Below are positions 50,147 to 63,404 of a stretch of 64,000 nt of DNA, piece after piece. Both the position numbers and the translations under genes were made by a program. The stretch covers positions 1,997,241 to 2,061,240 of the forward strand of contig PSQN01000005.1 in the NCBI GenBank assembly GCA_002989075.1. The letters run 5' to 3'. Source of the stretch: Arthonia radiata. Its lineage: Eukaryota > Ascomycota > Arthoniomycetes > Arthoniales > Arthoniaceae. Numbering within the stretch: the first letter of the stretch is position 1; every line of letters starts with the position of its first letter. A model generated the notes under the pieces. That model was given only the letters and a program-made list of their open reading frames with translations, did no database searches and was not told the origin of the DNA.

Positions 50147-50904
50147 AGCAGCCAATTGCTTACCTTTCAAGCTTGATGCGAGTTAGATTTCGAAGGTAAT
50201 ATAGCTACCGTGACTTGAGGTGCGCCCAACGCGTTGACTTGGGAAGTAGACGCGTCAAGTCGACGTTGTTATTTGACTGACCTCGGACTGACCGAGAGAA
50301 TGGTAGTGCAGACAAGTTTGAAAGACTCTGAAGATCAAGGTAGTCGGAGGTCCCGAAACAAGGTTGGCAAGGGTGGTAGGAAGGTTCGCAGGAGAGGGAG
50401 GAGAGTGAGCGAGGAGAAAAGCTAAACAGGCGGCAGTCAACAGAAAAGAGGCAACCACAAGACTCTATCACATGCGAGAAATGAGAGCCTCACTAACAGG
50501 GTAATGCCAAGCGAAGCAGATCAGGGGCGGTAATATGCAATTGAAGACAGGTACACCGTAACCACGGTTACAGAGCGTCGTCCTCCATGGTGGATACGCG
50601 TCATGATCGACCTCAACGATTGAGGTGGATTTTCTATGAGCCAAGCAAACTCCAGCTCGGAATTGAAGAGTTGGTAGGATGTCTTCGAATTCCTGTCGGC
50701 GCATATTGAAATCTTGCTGAAGACCCGTCTCGATATCTTTCAGCTTACTCTATGGCATATGCTTTTAATCATATTGAGTTGCACGTCACGTCGTACTAAG
50801 CCCGACGCTGTAACAGCCGCACCAGAATCCGCGCTTACGCCGAATGCTACCACTTTCGCACGCCACCTGACTTTCAATCAAACTGTTCAAAAATTAGCAA
50901 CACA
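50147..50904 (-). promoter_or_regulatory. Upstream region of the RRM gene and 3' flank of ARPC4
   Basis: 758 bp. On the minus strand there is a pyrimidine-rich tract (purine-rich on the plus strand, about 50386-50422), a common feature of fungal promoters and 5' leaders. A GTAAGC at about 50158-50163 (minus strand) could be the donor of a leader intron. No other gene is seen. Confidence 0.45.
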
Positions 50905-51592
50905 TCATCGACGCCGATCGTGGGTTGTACAAACAGGCGTCAAGAATGACTCTGCCACGAATCTTGCTCTTGCATTCAGCTGGAGCAGCGTCAGTGGGGT
51001 GGCAAAACGTGACCAAATCCGCAAGTGTACGGACAAAGAGCTTCATCTCCGAGATCTCCTTATCCACCTCCTCCATAAACTGAATGATGAAGTCGACCAG
51101 CTTGTGCTTGAGCATTTCTTCGGTATGGAAATTGGTGACGAGGAACGAAATGTCATATCCCTACAGGCTGTCAGGGCTTGTGCCGCACCTTAACATGCTA
51201 ATCACACACCTTGATCGGTTTCCTCCGAAGTATCAAGAACTGCTCGGCTCGCTGTGTCAGGAAGCGTGTGAATTTGTGCACCAAAATGTTCTCAATTTCG
51301 TCTGCCTGTTTGATCTTGATGCTGATGCGAACGCTGTTGACGCTTGGTTCGAGGAGGACACGCTCTGACTCGTTGCGCGCAATTGTGAGAGGGTTGAGCA
51401 AGAGCTCCGGAGATGTTGCTGCCTCGATCTCGGGGACGTTGTGTCGTTCAGAGGTTTGGGACGCAAAGTCTGCGAGGGACAAGGCGGCTGTGAGCGAGGA
51501 ACGAACGCACTGGAGGTAAGGCCGCAGAGATTGAGACTGGCGATCATATTAGCCATATTGCAAGCAGTCAGATCGCGAATGAGGCTCACCAT
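50905..51592 (-). CDS. ARPC4: Arp2/3 complex subunit 4 (ARPC4, p20)
   Basis: Core subunit of the Arp2/3 complex, which nucleates branched actin at cortical and endocytic sites. ARPC4 pairs with ARPC2 to form the structural centre of the complex. Exons: 51592-51590 (ATG only), 51536-51210, 51160-51035, 50979-50905; introns 53, 49 and 55 nt; predicted 176 aa (human 168). Matches to the family run along the whole protein: [34 protein letters not shown]-like [79 protein letters not shown] and [13 protein letters not shown]. The last intron uses a weaker donor, GTCCGT, required to reach LNARARF. The C-terminus ([11 protein letters not shown]) is slightly longer than usual. The first intron separates the start codon from the rest of the protein. 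Confidence 0.93.
51590..51592 (-). other. ATG-only first coding exon of ARPC4
   Basis: On the minus strand the ATG is followed at once by GTGAGC, a donor. The intron runs to CCAG at 51537 and the next exon begins TCTCAATCT, giving MSQSLRPYL, the usual fungal N-terminus. Without the splice the ARPC4 frame meets a TAA a few codons upstream. Confidence 0.8.
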
Positions 51593-52361
51593 AGTGTCAC
51601 ATTGAAGCTGGATCTCAATGCATGTCGTCCCAAGCACCGGGGGACATTTCCACTTCGGACATGCGATGGATGCTATCTCCGGCTTAACTCCGAACCGAGC
51701 TCGAAGTACGGCTAACGCGAGGTGAAGTCGATTTGAATCAAAAGGAGGCAGATGAATTACACTTCGAATCTCATTTCCCACTTGACGTCCAAGAAAGCGT
51801 TGCGAGTTCCACACTTCACTTCGTGCCTCTTCACTCGATCGACCATTTTGTGTATAGCTGCTGTATCTTCTTACCTTCAGGGATCAGGTAGGTCTAAGAG
51901 CCCACCGAGTGTTCACGCCTCATGGCAAGCGCGGTGTTGCAATGTCCTGTCATTTGAATGCTTATAAAGAGCGGCTGAATGGTCGAATGTGGACGCGGGA
52001 AAGTGCAGACGTTTCTCGCGAGTTGGCCACGGCTCTGGCGATGGAGCCCACGGGGCTGGAAGGTGGTCGCGTCATTACATGCTTGACGAATCAGAGTTGC
52101 GGTGGTTGAGATTGAGGATGCAAAGCGTAAGTCTAATTAAGAGGATTTTCAAGAGGTCTGCCAGGTATTCCAACAGCCTTAAAGATACCGTGATAGCAGA
52201 CAACGAAGATGCAAGACAGCGGATTGCCATCAAGGACCGGCCTTGTTTCATTAGATATTACCTACGAGCGCTGAAATATCAAAAGAAAACGGGAGACCCA
52301 GGTCAAACAGACAATTCAAAAACGACATCCTCCGCACTATTTCCTGCGCTTCGCTTGCTGC
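51593..52361. other. Intergenic, ARPC4 upstream region
   Basis: 769 bp between the ARPC4 start and the 3' end of the secreted-protein locus. Open frames here are short and carry no family motif. No RNA gene is recognised. Confidence 0.4.
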
Positions 52362-52844
52362 TCAGCACGTGTGACCACCGCAGTCCTTGAACGGCACCAT
52401 GAAGCTCTTGGCCGGCCTGCTTCCAGGCTTAGCTGTGTGGCAGATGTTGTCTGCTGCAGGATGTGTCGTCAGGTGACCCGTGCAATCGCCATTGCTGTAG
52501 AAGTGGCGGTCGTCCCTTCAGGCACAGACAGCTTCCAGCCCCGAGCAGGAGCGAAGAGCGTGGTGCAGGTGTTGTAGGCGTATCCGTCAGTGACAGGACG
52601 GGACGTGGCGCTACAAGTGGTGTCGGTGGCAGTGAACCAGTCTTCGAAGTACCAGATCTTGGGAGCCGGGACGGCGCGCTCGGTCAAGTCTTCGGAGGCG
52701 GTTGCGAAAGGCTCGAGGATGGGGTTGGCAAGGGTAGTTGTGAGGGCGGTGGCCAGGACGGCGAGCTGTGGCATATTAGAAAGATGGTAGATGATGGAGC
52801 CACAGGAGGCAGGGGAGTCGTACGGTGGTGATTGAGAATTGCAT
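52362..52844 (-). CDS. Small secreted cysteine-bearing protein, gene model uncertain
   Basis: The ATG at 52844 opens a 21-nt exon (52844-52824). The intron 52823-52766 has a GTACGA donor, a TTTCTAAT branch site and a CCACAG acceptor. Exon 2 starts at 52765. The spliced start gives a signal peptide with hydrophobic core LAVLATALTTTLA and likely cleavage after Ala20. The mature part contains APKIWYFEDWFTATDTTC and YAYNTCTTLFAPARGWKLSV. In this frame the protein stops at 52469 (105 aa, two Cys). A different frame on the same strand, 52517-52362, also looks coding, with four Cys in 51 codons (GDCTGHL, DNICHTAKPG, FKDCGGHTC), as expected of a disulfide-rich secreted protein. So either there is a splice I cannot place or the locus is a disrupted gene. 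No known family is recognised; a secreted candidate effector is an inference only. Confidence 0.55.
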
Positions 52845-53876
52845 GTCTTGTTCAGGCGAGGCGATTGAGTTATAGTGATATCGATATGCTGGCTTCGAGG
52901 TTGCTGATTTGTTCGGGACTAGGGTAGAATCTGCTGTTTGTAGTCTTTGTTGATGTGGCGCTTGTCGAGTGGTCGATGCTGTTGCTCTGTGAGTGTTGTT
53001 GATGATGAAATGTCCTGCACACATGTTATCATCTTCCTCTTCTTATCTTGTCCACTAAATCTCTCGCTAAGGTCGAGAAGCGTCCATGTGCGATCCCATT
53101 ACGAACGAGCTTCTATTTCGAAGCGCCAAGTTGAGTCGGCTGTCATGATGAGTCTCAAGCAATTACGGTGAGACCCGAACAAACACGCATGATTGTGTTG
53201 GCCATGAAGCCACCGTCACCTTGGAATCACGCAAAAGGTTGAGAATGGGGTGTGTGCAGCCTTGCAGCCACCTTCTTGGTAGTGGAAAGTGAGGGTGAGT
53301 AACCAGGAACATGGGGTTCAATCACTCGTCATAACATTTCAGTGTCTTATAGTTCGTCAGCAGACGAGAGTGGAGATTGGGAAAACCGAGAAGCTTGGCT
53401 GTGACTGAGTATAGATACTTGGATGGAACAGAGGTCGCGTGGTGGCGCGTTGCATTCGCTCCAGTCCGCGCCAAGCCGTCGTCTTCTACAACAATGCATT
53501 CTTTACTGGCCTTATTGGTGACTAAATGGGAGTTGCGCACGGGATCTCAATCATGCCAACGAGATGACGGAGTACGATAGCGTTTCCTGTGCTAGTGCTT
53601 GGGGAAGGAATGAAGGGAATAAGATAGAAGCAGGACAAGGCACGAGAGAGGAGATCGTATGAGCAGGGTAGGAAATGACATCATGGCTTTTGACCAAAAT
53701 ATTGTTTCAACGTAAATGCGCCCGAATCTTCTGCAAGCATCAGTCCGCAGTTCGCCTTTGCCACTGCTCAAAGGACGTTTGTTCTCGTGTGTCCGCATCT
53801 ACCGGCACTTTGATTTCACGAACTACCGGGGCATCGCATCGCCCAGCAACACGTCAGCTGTAGAGGCTCACTCATT
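52845..53876. promoter_or_regulatory. Divergent promoter region between the secreted-protein gene and UBP6
   Basis: About 1 kb between two divergently transcribed genes, so it should hold both promoters. No TATA box or known operator stands out. Short open frames on both strands lack support. Confidence 0.4.
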
Positions 53877-55729
53877 ATGGAGGCGATCCCAGGTATGACA
53901 AGGCCCATCCTGCTCGGGGGTGTGGACGCTCCTGACACTTCCTAGTGACCATTCAACACGGTGCGCAGAAGCATAAGCTCGATATCGATCCTAGTGCAAA
54001 TGGCGAGACCTTCAAGTTCCAGGTCTACTCAGTCACAGGCGTCGAGCCCGAGCGTCAAAAGATCCTGATGAAAGGCGGACCGCTCAAAGACGAGGCAGAT
54101 CTTGGAAAGCTGGGCATCAAGCCCAATCAGGTCATTCGCATGATGGGCACACCGGCGTCCGGTGTCATTCAGAAGCCCAAGCAAGAGATGAAGTTCGCTG
54201 AGGACATGACGGAAGCAGAGGCTGCCATGTTGGAAGGCGCAACGCCGGCAGGTCTGCAAAACTTGGGAAACACATGCTACCTGAACTCCACGTTACAAGC
54301 GCTGCGTTCAGTACCGGAGCTTCAGAAAGAGCTGCTGGAGTACCAAGCTTCGAACAACACCAGCTCCGGACAGGGCAGCTTAGGCGACCTTAGCCAATTC
54401 GGCCTTGGTGGTCTCGGCTCGTCAACAGATCTCACGGCCTCCCTTCGCGACCTGTACAAACAGATGTCTGAGACGCAAGAAGGCTTTCCACCTCTCATGT
54501 TCCTCAATGCTTTCCGCACGGCATACCCTCAATTCGCAGAACGCTCCCGCGACGGCCGCGGCTACGCTCAGCAAGACGCCGAAGAAGCATGGTCCCAGAT
54601 CATCACCACACTACGCGGCAAGCTCAAGCCTTCCGAGTCGCAGTCTGACTCCGCTGAAGCCTCCAAAAGCTTCATCGACGAGTACATGGCTGGCTCCTTT
54701 GCTAGAAGCGAGGAGTGCATCGACCCTGCCGCAAAGGAAGCGGGCGAGCAGCCCACACAGAAGCCTGATGAGACCTTTCTCAAACTCAATTGCTACGTCG
54801 CGTCCAAAGATATCAGCCACCTCCGTGAGGGCGTGCAAGCCGCGCTCACAGAGACGTACACCAAGAAGTCACCGACCCTGGATCGCGATGTGGAGTACAG
54901 ACAGACTTCGCAGATCTCGCGCTTGCCCAAGTATCTACCTGTTCACTTTGTTCGCTTCTTCTGGAAGACCGGCGTGAACAAGAAGGCCAAGATTCTGCGG
55001 AAGGTCACGTTCCCGCATGAGCTGGACTGTGTAGAATACTGCACCGAGGATCTGCGCAAGAAGCTGGTACCAGTGCGAGACTGTGTGCGCGATCTGCGGA
55101 AGGAAGAGCTGGACGTCGAACGTGCGCGTAAGCGACAGAAGCGAATGCACGCAGCTCAAGAAGCAGACAAGGAGCGACAACTGAAGGTGGGTGGTCCGGC
55201 AAGCGAGAAGGAGTTGCCGAAAGACAAGAAGGCTAGCAGTGCGCCGACGCCAGCTGCTAGCTCCTCAAGCAAGACGAAAGAAGGCAAAAAGGACGCGAGC
55301 GGCGACACAGAGATGAAAGACGAGGAGTACAAGACAGACGCGCAGATCGAGGAAGAGCGAGCTGCCTCAATCTTGGCAGCTAAGAAGGCACTGCTAGATG
55401 CCGTAAATCCAGACATTGCAGCAGACAAAGGCGCCAATCAGACGGGCATCTACGAGCTGAGAGGCGTAGTGACGCATCAAGGCGCGAGTGCTGATAGCGG
55501 GCATTACACGGCGTACGTGAAGAAGGAGGGCAAGGTGGTCGACGAGAAAACAGGCAAGCGCGAAGAAGACGGCAAGTGGTGGTGGTTCAACGACGAGCGG
55601 GTGAGCGAAGTGGACGAGGACAAGGTGAGCGGTCTGAGCGGCGGCGGCGAGAGCCACAGTGCGCTGATACTGCTGTATCGCGCCGTCGAGCTGCCGGTGT
55701 TGACGGATGAGGAAAAGGCGAAGGCATAA
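53877..55729 (+). CDS. UBP6: Ubiquitin carboxyl-terminal hydrolase 6 (UBP6/USP14 type)
   Basis: Proteasome-associated deubiquitinase that trims ubiquitin chains from substrates at the 19S particle and recycles ubiquitin. Exon 1 is only 16 nt (53877-53892, MEAIP plus one base). The intron 53893-53945 runs GTATGA..CCTAG and exon 2 is 53946-55729, giving 599 aa. The open frame itself begins with GTG, so the spliced ATG is needed. A ubiquitin-like domain occupies about residues 1-75 (TGVEPERQKILMKGG is typical). The USP domain follows: Cys box GLQNLGNTCYLNSTLQAL with Cys116, His box HQGASADSGHYTAYV with His525, and WWWFNDERVSEV holding the third catalytic residue. An insertion at about 390-480 is Lys/Glu-rich, Ala/Ser-rich and coiled-coil-like. 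All catalytic elements are intact. Confidence 0.95.
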
Positions 55730-58700
55730 ACCAGCAACCATCAACGACTAATGATGCAAGTACTCGCAGCATTGGAGAGTGGGTATCTCATAAAACCTAG
55801 AGAAGAGCATAGAGCCGAAACTCGCCGTCATGGGCCGAGATCCCTGATGCGCCTTTCCTAGTCCTGCCTTGTAAAGGTCTGATGTATTGACCGCATGCCT
55901 TCATAAGTCGTCAGCCTGAACGCATGTTCTCTTTCTCACGCGAACGAGCCAGGTAGACTGAGGTTAGCTTACGACCACGAATCTCTAGGGGTCTGTATGC
56001 ATCACTACGCCTGGTGATACTTTCCGCATGGCTTTCTGAGAAGGGCTCACGATCGTGCCTGCTGATCACGAAGCAACAGTGCGCATCATCATATATCGCT
56101 CAATGTCATTACCAGATCGTGCAGCCTGCTCAGATTCTGGCGCAGCTCCCATATGAGCTCGACTGAGCTATTCCGATGTTGCCCCTGTACTCTTCGTGAG
56201 CAAGCATCAGTCAATTTGGAACTCCACTGGGTGTTTCATGCAGAACTGTCAGATCTCGAGCAGTATCATCAACGATGCCCGCTAGAAATGGTATAGCGCT
56301 CGAAGGTACAAGTAAGCCTTGAGCCATCGATATCGTTCTGGGATGGATATTGTCAACAGACTAGAAAACAAGTATCGCTGTGTTTAGGGGCCTGCAGTTT
56401 CACGCAATGCTTGATAGGTTGCATTGACTGACCTCGGCGCTGCAGATCCCGCGGTCCTTTACAACGGCACGCCACGGCGCACATCAGCATCACCTCGATC
56501 CACAGCCGTTCGCATCGACACTGCGTACGCTACATTTCGCGCAGGCGAGTAGGAGTCCATCAAAAGCCCCCTTAGACTGTGCAATCTTTTATTGTCTGCG
56601 AGTTTTGTGCACATCACACCGAATGCTAAGACGTCAAGGCTCACATGATTCTATTTTGAGGAGGAGCGCGTACTCGCCCGCCACAGGTACGTCATCCATT
56701 CCGCTTGCCAGCCAGTGTCATACGCGCACTGATGCTTTCAAGGTTGCATAAAGCTTGAGTGATCGTGTGGGCCTGATCTCAGGAGTCAACAGTCGCAGCA
56801 GTGCTCTGTATTACTCAAGACCTTCGAGGGAACACCGATAGATGCTGGTGTTCAGGTCAGTTCGTTTTCTCGGCCTCTGGTAGCTGGACGACCATTCGCA
56901 CAGAGGTTTGAATTACGATCCTTGCTATCGAGCTCACCATCATCGCTGTCCTTGCAGCTGCGACTTCACGTCTGCCACGACAGCATCTCAGGTATGCTAG
57001 CCAGAGTGCGACGTGAAGTGACGCTCAGCAACCCCTCGTCTTGGAGAATCTCATGAATACTGGTGGAGTATCGCGTCTGGCTAGCAAGACATGCAGCAAG
57101 CGTGCTTGAAGTATCGGCCTATGAGACCCTCGTGCCAAGCGTCATGACTTGCATCACCATATCCGTCCGTCATGACGTCTTCGGAATTCAGTCTAGGCAA
57201 TAAACGCCCCTTTCTTTGTTTTGTAAGAACTTCTGGCTCTTCAGTCCACGATGTTTGGCAACAGCAAGGTTCGAAGCAGCTCACAATCACTAAGCGCCAG
57301 CCGAGGGGCTCTCAGACGCGTGTATGTGTCGCCTGAAGCTTTTGAAACAGCGTTGGTGACGTAGCCTGACTACCTCGCTCCGTTATGACGATCTCTATAG
57401 GTAGCCTAACACCGATCATCATCGTATGAGCAAAAGCCCGCACCGCAGGTTCGTGCGACTGATTAGCGCATCATCTCATCTCGAAGACGTTTTGACTGAT
57501 CCCCTTAAACCAAAACGCCGAACGTTAATGTGTCATTGCTGCGTTGACCGCATCTCGAAGAGCAGACTCGATCAAGTTCATATTGGCAATTGTAAAGGTC
57601 TGCACGATTTGCTAGCCCTCATGGCTTTCGCTTGAAGTTTGACAGCTAATACACTTGGTCATCAGCAAACTAATCACACACTCTACCCGTTCTGTACGAG
57701 GACAAAGCTCGACGTCGAGGCTAGATATTAAGTTTCAACTTCGTCCGAGCGGCGTTTCTTCGACATCGAAAAGCTGCCACCGAGAGACACTGAAATCATG
57801 ATTCAGGGGGATTCAACAAGCATGGGAGGTGACGAGAGGATGCCAGCGTGCTTCCGCCACAAGCTAAGGCAGTGCTGTGATGCTCACCAGCATCTTCGTT
57901 ATCTGCGGCTTCGTCACTGACAATCCGAGCGGCGAGTAGATAACAATTTACTCATTGCAGAAACAGCTCACCAAAGAATTGCGCAGTGCATGTATTTTCA
58001 GTCCCCTGAGCCGTCATCAGGCTGAACAGCTGGAACAGTGTCTTTTGTGTCCAGATTGAGAGACCTGGCATATCCGCCGACTTATTGACTTATCGTTGTT
58101 TCCAGGCTGCGATTTTTTGCAGGGGAGTAGTACGGCCCATACTACTGAATTTCCCAACGTTCACCTGCTTCGGATTATGCCTGGAAAGCGGCCATAAAAA
58201 CGTTCCGCTTATGCTGACATGTTGCCATGTTCATCCGTAGCATCGAACGCGATACCTCATGTCCACACAACCTAACTAATTGGACTTCTAGGGGACATGG
58301 TGGATATCTTTGCCTCCCCGTGAAGACCTTGAGAGTCGGCAACGAGAGCATACTTACTTCTTGCTCCTTCCAAGCTCGACAACTAGCAAGATCGCGCGTT
58401 TCATCATCTTACACATTCTATCGCCCATCTTGTTCGCAACTGCACATTGTGCCGAGCTGAGAATGTCTCTGATACTACCGTGTTTTCAGCATTGAGACAA
58501 CTTGGCGTTTTCAATGATCCCCTGAGTCGTAGATGTGCTTTGCTCAAATCCAGAGCAGCTCTGGTCGAAATATCTACCGGAGCGCCGAGGCACGCTATAA
58601 ATATCTTGCAGCCTTTGTAGAAGTAGCCGCAGCTGACTGGACCGCAGCCCCACGATCTCATTAGCCTAATACTATGTAGGCTTTGTTTACATGTGCGGCA

Positions 58701-59622
58701 CATTGGAGGACCAAGTTGGCGTATAAAGGTACGAGCTGGCCACTGGCATACTGATGGTTATTCAACAACTGCGAGATCCACTGACGGATGGATCATGGGA
58801 ACAGAGGGGATATCAGCAAAACAGCCACACACTTTGCTTCTGATGCGTGGGCTTTGACGCGTCGGCTCCGATGCGTCGATGTTCTTGAGGCGATGTGATG
58901 GTGGCCAGCATCGATCGTGATTGAGTTTTATCGCCGGTCGTCCGCTGAGAATGTTTGCCACTGCATACCCGGCACAAAACTGTGACCGGTAGGTGAGGAA
59001 TTCAGCCCCTACGACAAGATCTTCTGCTTCTCTGACGCTCAGCGTTCAACTTTCACAATTGAATATAATTCCTCGCAGCGCGCTTTTGTAACTCGCTGCC
59101 AACACAAGTCTGGTACGCAATACCTCAAGCGAAGCGACAGACTCCGACCTGGAAATGGACGCTGAAGATTTGATTCGAAGCAGTGACTTGGGGTTCCATC
59201 GATTATAAAGCGTATACGACGGGACTAACGACAAGGGAAGGGGATACCGACCGAGCGCATTCTAAACACAGAATCGTGTATCTAAGTCGTACAACTGCAT
59301 TGCTTTACTGTGGCATTAACGGACTTGAACGCGCTGACAGCAGCCCCATTCAACACTCATCATCACCGCAATTGGCGTCTGGCCGCTTGATCAACAACGC
59401 CTTGCCAGCTTAGCAGCTAGACTACAGGCGGTCACTTGCAGTAAGTTACTGAAGCCCCTCGTAGCGCCAGTCACCTATCTCGTTTTTCATAGCTTCGGAT
59501 GTAGTATTGTATATCTGTCCGCGCGCACATACTATATAATCTTTATCGGAACGTCGGAAAGATTACGCAGCAAAAGCAGGGACACTACCGCGCGTCTTTG
59601 AAGCATAAAGTCCCTGCGTTGT

Positions 59623-60045
59623 GTGCCAATAGTAGAGTACGGGAACAAGAAATCATGCGAATTTGTCCGTCGCCCGGGAAGGGGGACAGATCGATACAGC
59701 CTTTGCTTCAAGACCAGTCTCGACTTTATCTTTGAAGTTGTTAGGCTGTTCGGGAAATCCTCCAATGGATGTTTCTTGGGCGATGGCGCAGATCATCCCG
59801 AGGATTACCTCGCCCGTCAAATCTTGCTTATAGTGGAGCAATTCTCTGAGCTTTCTCTGCGAGCCCTGGAGGGTATCTGCGCTCGAGAAGCCCCTGGCTT
59901 CGTCGAACTGAAATTGGAGGACTGGCCCGTCCGATCGAGATGGAAAGGGCAGTACTATCTTGCTCTGTGGCGTTTAGATACATCTGCTCATCATGCGATT
60001 TGTAAGGAACCAGGTTGCAACACCCGCGTGAGTCGGCTAGCTTGA
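59623..60045 (+). CDS. Possible coding stretch of unknown function
   Basis: 140 open codons beginning with GTG; no in-frame ATG start was found, so it would need an upstream exon or be a gene remnant. The translation has a protein-like composition, with segments such as VEQFSELSLRALEGICARE and RWKGQYYLALWRLD, but no motif I can name. It could be chance. Confidence 0.2.
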   Translation: MPIVEYGNKKSCEFVRRPGRGTDRYSLCFKTSLDFIFEVVRLFGKSSNGCFLGDGADHPEDYLARQILLIVEQFSELSLRALEGICAREAPGFVELKLEDWPVRSRWKGQYYLALWRLDTSAHHAICKEPGCNTRVSRLA

Positions 60046-63000
60046 CTGCATTGTAGCAAGCGTTTTACGCGACTTAATATTTGAGCAAGAATTCCATTGT
60101 AGTGATGGAGTATGGTCACGTATTGCTGTGATGAAAAATATAAGAAAGATGCGAGGGGCTAGCACATATAATTAACGCTCGAGAGGTAGCTTCACAACTA
60201 TCTCGACGTAATAAAACCCTAGCACGTAAACTTGAGGTCCAGGTGATGGTACTGATCATTCTTTGCTCAACCACAGCCCATCAGTACCATAACCAGCAGA
60301 TTTATTCGCCACGGCTAGGTATATTCTCCATCTGAGACTTTCAAGGAGACGACGTGCAACAAAGTTTGTACAAGCCCCCTGCATATCCTTGCCCCAAGTG
60401 AAAGCTACACGCGCTCGTTCTGATGGAAAGTCTGAGCAGCTCTTGTTTCTTTTATACTTGGAGATTTGAAACCAAGAGGAACGTCTTCCATGCGACATAT
60501 CGTTCCGTGCCTGGGCAGGCAAGCTGGTACAGGTACATAATACCTCAGGATTACCGCAATCAAGAAGTAAGAGGTAAACTCAGCAGGCTTGGGCGAACGA
60601 GGCTTGCGCGATCTCAGGGGCATTCTAGAGGATGTGTGCGGAGTTGGAAGCACAGCCCTAAGTAAACAAATAATTAGTAGCGTTTGAACTCTCACCGGTG
60701 CGCAGAATGAGAAACGTTCGTATAGCAAGATGATAGTCTTCTTGAGTGCGGTGCCGATCACTGGCGTTCCTTGATACTCAGGCTGGATGAACGGGAAGTG
60801 TTCGACGGCAGAGCTTCTGCAATACAATATGGTGCACGGAGAACCTCTCGTATCTGCCCCTAACATATCTGTAGCGCCTTGTTGCCCACGAAGCCGGGCC
60901 GTTGAGGTACTTGCTCGAAAAAAGTTCTTATTTTGTACTAGGTTTAAACTAAAGCCAAAGATACTTGTTGGTGCTGTGTCAAGATTGTTGAAGCCATCTT
61001 GCAGTAGCCTGTGCTATTCAAAGACAAGAACAAGAGCTTAAAAATGCAGTAGAAGGTGGACTTGAGGGGCTTGAGTCGGCGTGTGACGCTATACTGCGGT
61101 ATTTTCAAGGCGCTTTTGGCTACGTCCGCGCAGAAGCTGTCAAGAACTGTGATGGTAACAATTAGCATCTCGACCCGGCGAGTGAGTGTCTATCACGGCG
61201 TTGGATCGTACGATGAATGAGAATGAATATGCTTCAACCTGTTGAAGACCTGCTAAAGCATCCCCATGGGATCGTTGGGATATTGAGTGCTCAAAGTCTG
61301 CCGCATCATTGATGACATACTGAAAGTGGAGACGTTGTCTGGTCGTGAGGCATCTAAAGCGTTTGCGTTCGTGCACGTTGTGTATTGTCGCGTTTAGATC
61401 ATCCTATAAATACTTGCGGGGAAGCCCGCAGATGTTTCTCTAAAGTCGTTGGTCACGCTACGCTAGGACGCGTCATGCGTCTGGAGCAGGGGAGGTCGAG
61501 AAATGCTTGTTCGAGGTCGGACACACGAACCGTGCAGTCAATGGAATCTTGCACGAACATGTTGCAGATAGACCTGTACGGCATTGGAAAAGGTGATGAC
61601 AACCCGCCTCGCGAATGTGTCAGCGTCACTACGTCTGCTTGATGAGACGGGTGACAGTATGCACACGCAAGGTCGTGTGGGATTCGGTAAACATCCTTTG
61701 GAGCGCGGGCCCCTGTCTGGCATCGTATGTGGCTCCTAGTCGAGCGATGCGTCAGTCATTGCAGAGGATCTGTGGTGCGTCGGGTGTTTTCTGAGGCTTC
61801 GGCCACCCGTTGGAGACGGTAGTTGCACATAGCTCAGAAGTCGGACGTCTGCGTTTCGAGAAGCAGAAGAGCTATATAACATTTCAGTTCGGGAGACCGT
61901 ATTTTGTCTCAAGTGGTATCTGCACGATGTAAGCATCGACGAAGAAGGCCGGAAGGGGCTTTGAAGTGATGTTGTATAGCGGAAATTGGATGACGAAGGT
62001 GGTTTCCGGCGCAGCTTGAGCGGGGCCCGTGCTGAGTGGATGGTGATGAAACTCGTCGTCAGTGTGGCTCATCACTGTTTGCGGACGTTCTTCGATCATT
62101 CTTGGAGCACGCACTTTCGGAACAACTGGTAGTACATGTAAACAGCTGTTAAGTGCTCCCCTAAGTCTCTCAGAGGCGACGTTGGTATCTGAGTTCTGAG
62201 ATCAGTATGGGGAGACCAAGACCATGGCCGAGACTTTAACATATCGGTCATGCCCCCAATGAACACCTTGAAGCGCCCGTGCACATGCATGACCACGGAC
62301 TTCATAAGCCCAGCAGTCACTTGCACTTTACGATGCGGGCCACGACTACGTGTGAGTCCACATCGTTCTGGTCAATCGGAGGGGATCTGTGAAGATCTGT
62401 CAGCGTTGTACTCTGTCAGCGCATAGAAAATCCCTTGTGTTTGCACAGACGCGACACAAACTCACGTCGCGGATCGAAGTGGGGTGGTAATAGTGATGGT
62501 TATTAGCTTCGTATCCTTGCACTAGCATCAATTCCCTCGCTGGCTTAAAGTGCGACGATGGCGCGAACGAGGCCGTGCAACGTGTGTCTGTGGCTTGCTG
62601 AAGATCTCCCCTTGAAAGACAAAACGCCGAAAATATGGCTGCATGCATCTTGACGGCTTGCAGAGGGTCCAGGTCATGAAACCTGCTTGAATACTATGTG
62701 CTCTTCGCAGATTGACAGCGCAAGGTCGATAGCTCAAATCGTCTTTCTCCGAAGTACATACACGGCTCTTGCCTCAACGCTAACGACTGTTGCTCACAGT
62801 GAGCGGCTACATGCTGAGAGCGATGGGGAGACTGGTCAGGGGCTGCGGACATGTTAGTCACATCTCTGGTTCAGTCTCTGCGATCTTGTTCCTGTGCCTT
62901 GGGCAGTCCTTGATGTCTCCAGCAGTGACGATAGTCATTGGCACTGCGACGCTGATCATTGCCACATCTTCACCGCGTGGAAGCTAGCAATGCATTCTAT

Positions 63001-63404
63001 GATTTTCTCGAGACTGAGAGCTTTTGTAAGTGCAAAGCAGCACCCTGAGCAGACCTCAAGAGCAGGACTTATGAACCCCTCGTACACCAGGTTCGACAAT
63101 TTTGGAAGCCATCCGCTAGCATGCACGACTCTAAATCTTCGAAGGCATGCGCCTTATAGCTTGATGGTACAGGGGTACAATCGCGATGGGGTTGCAGCAC
63201 CTGTAATGGTGGAGACGAGCGCTCAATGTAAATCAGATCGAAGTGGAGATGTCGATTTTGGGAACGATCGGCGTGTTGATAGTCGTGACTTGTCTGAGAC
63301 GAGTGGCCACGGGTCGTCAACACCAGCATGAACTCACTGTTAGATGAGCCGGCAAGGATGCGCTGGATTGCGATGAGGGGCTAGCACTTCGATAACACCA
63401 GATC

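Noticed and set aside
50714-51193. A 159-codon plus-strand frame overlapping ARPC4
   Set aside because: Mostly antisense to ARPC4 exons 3 and 4, which are supported by strong conservation.
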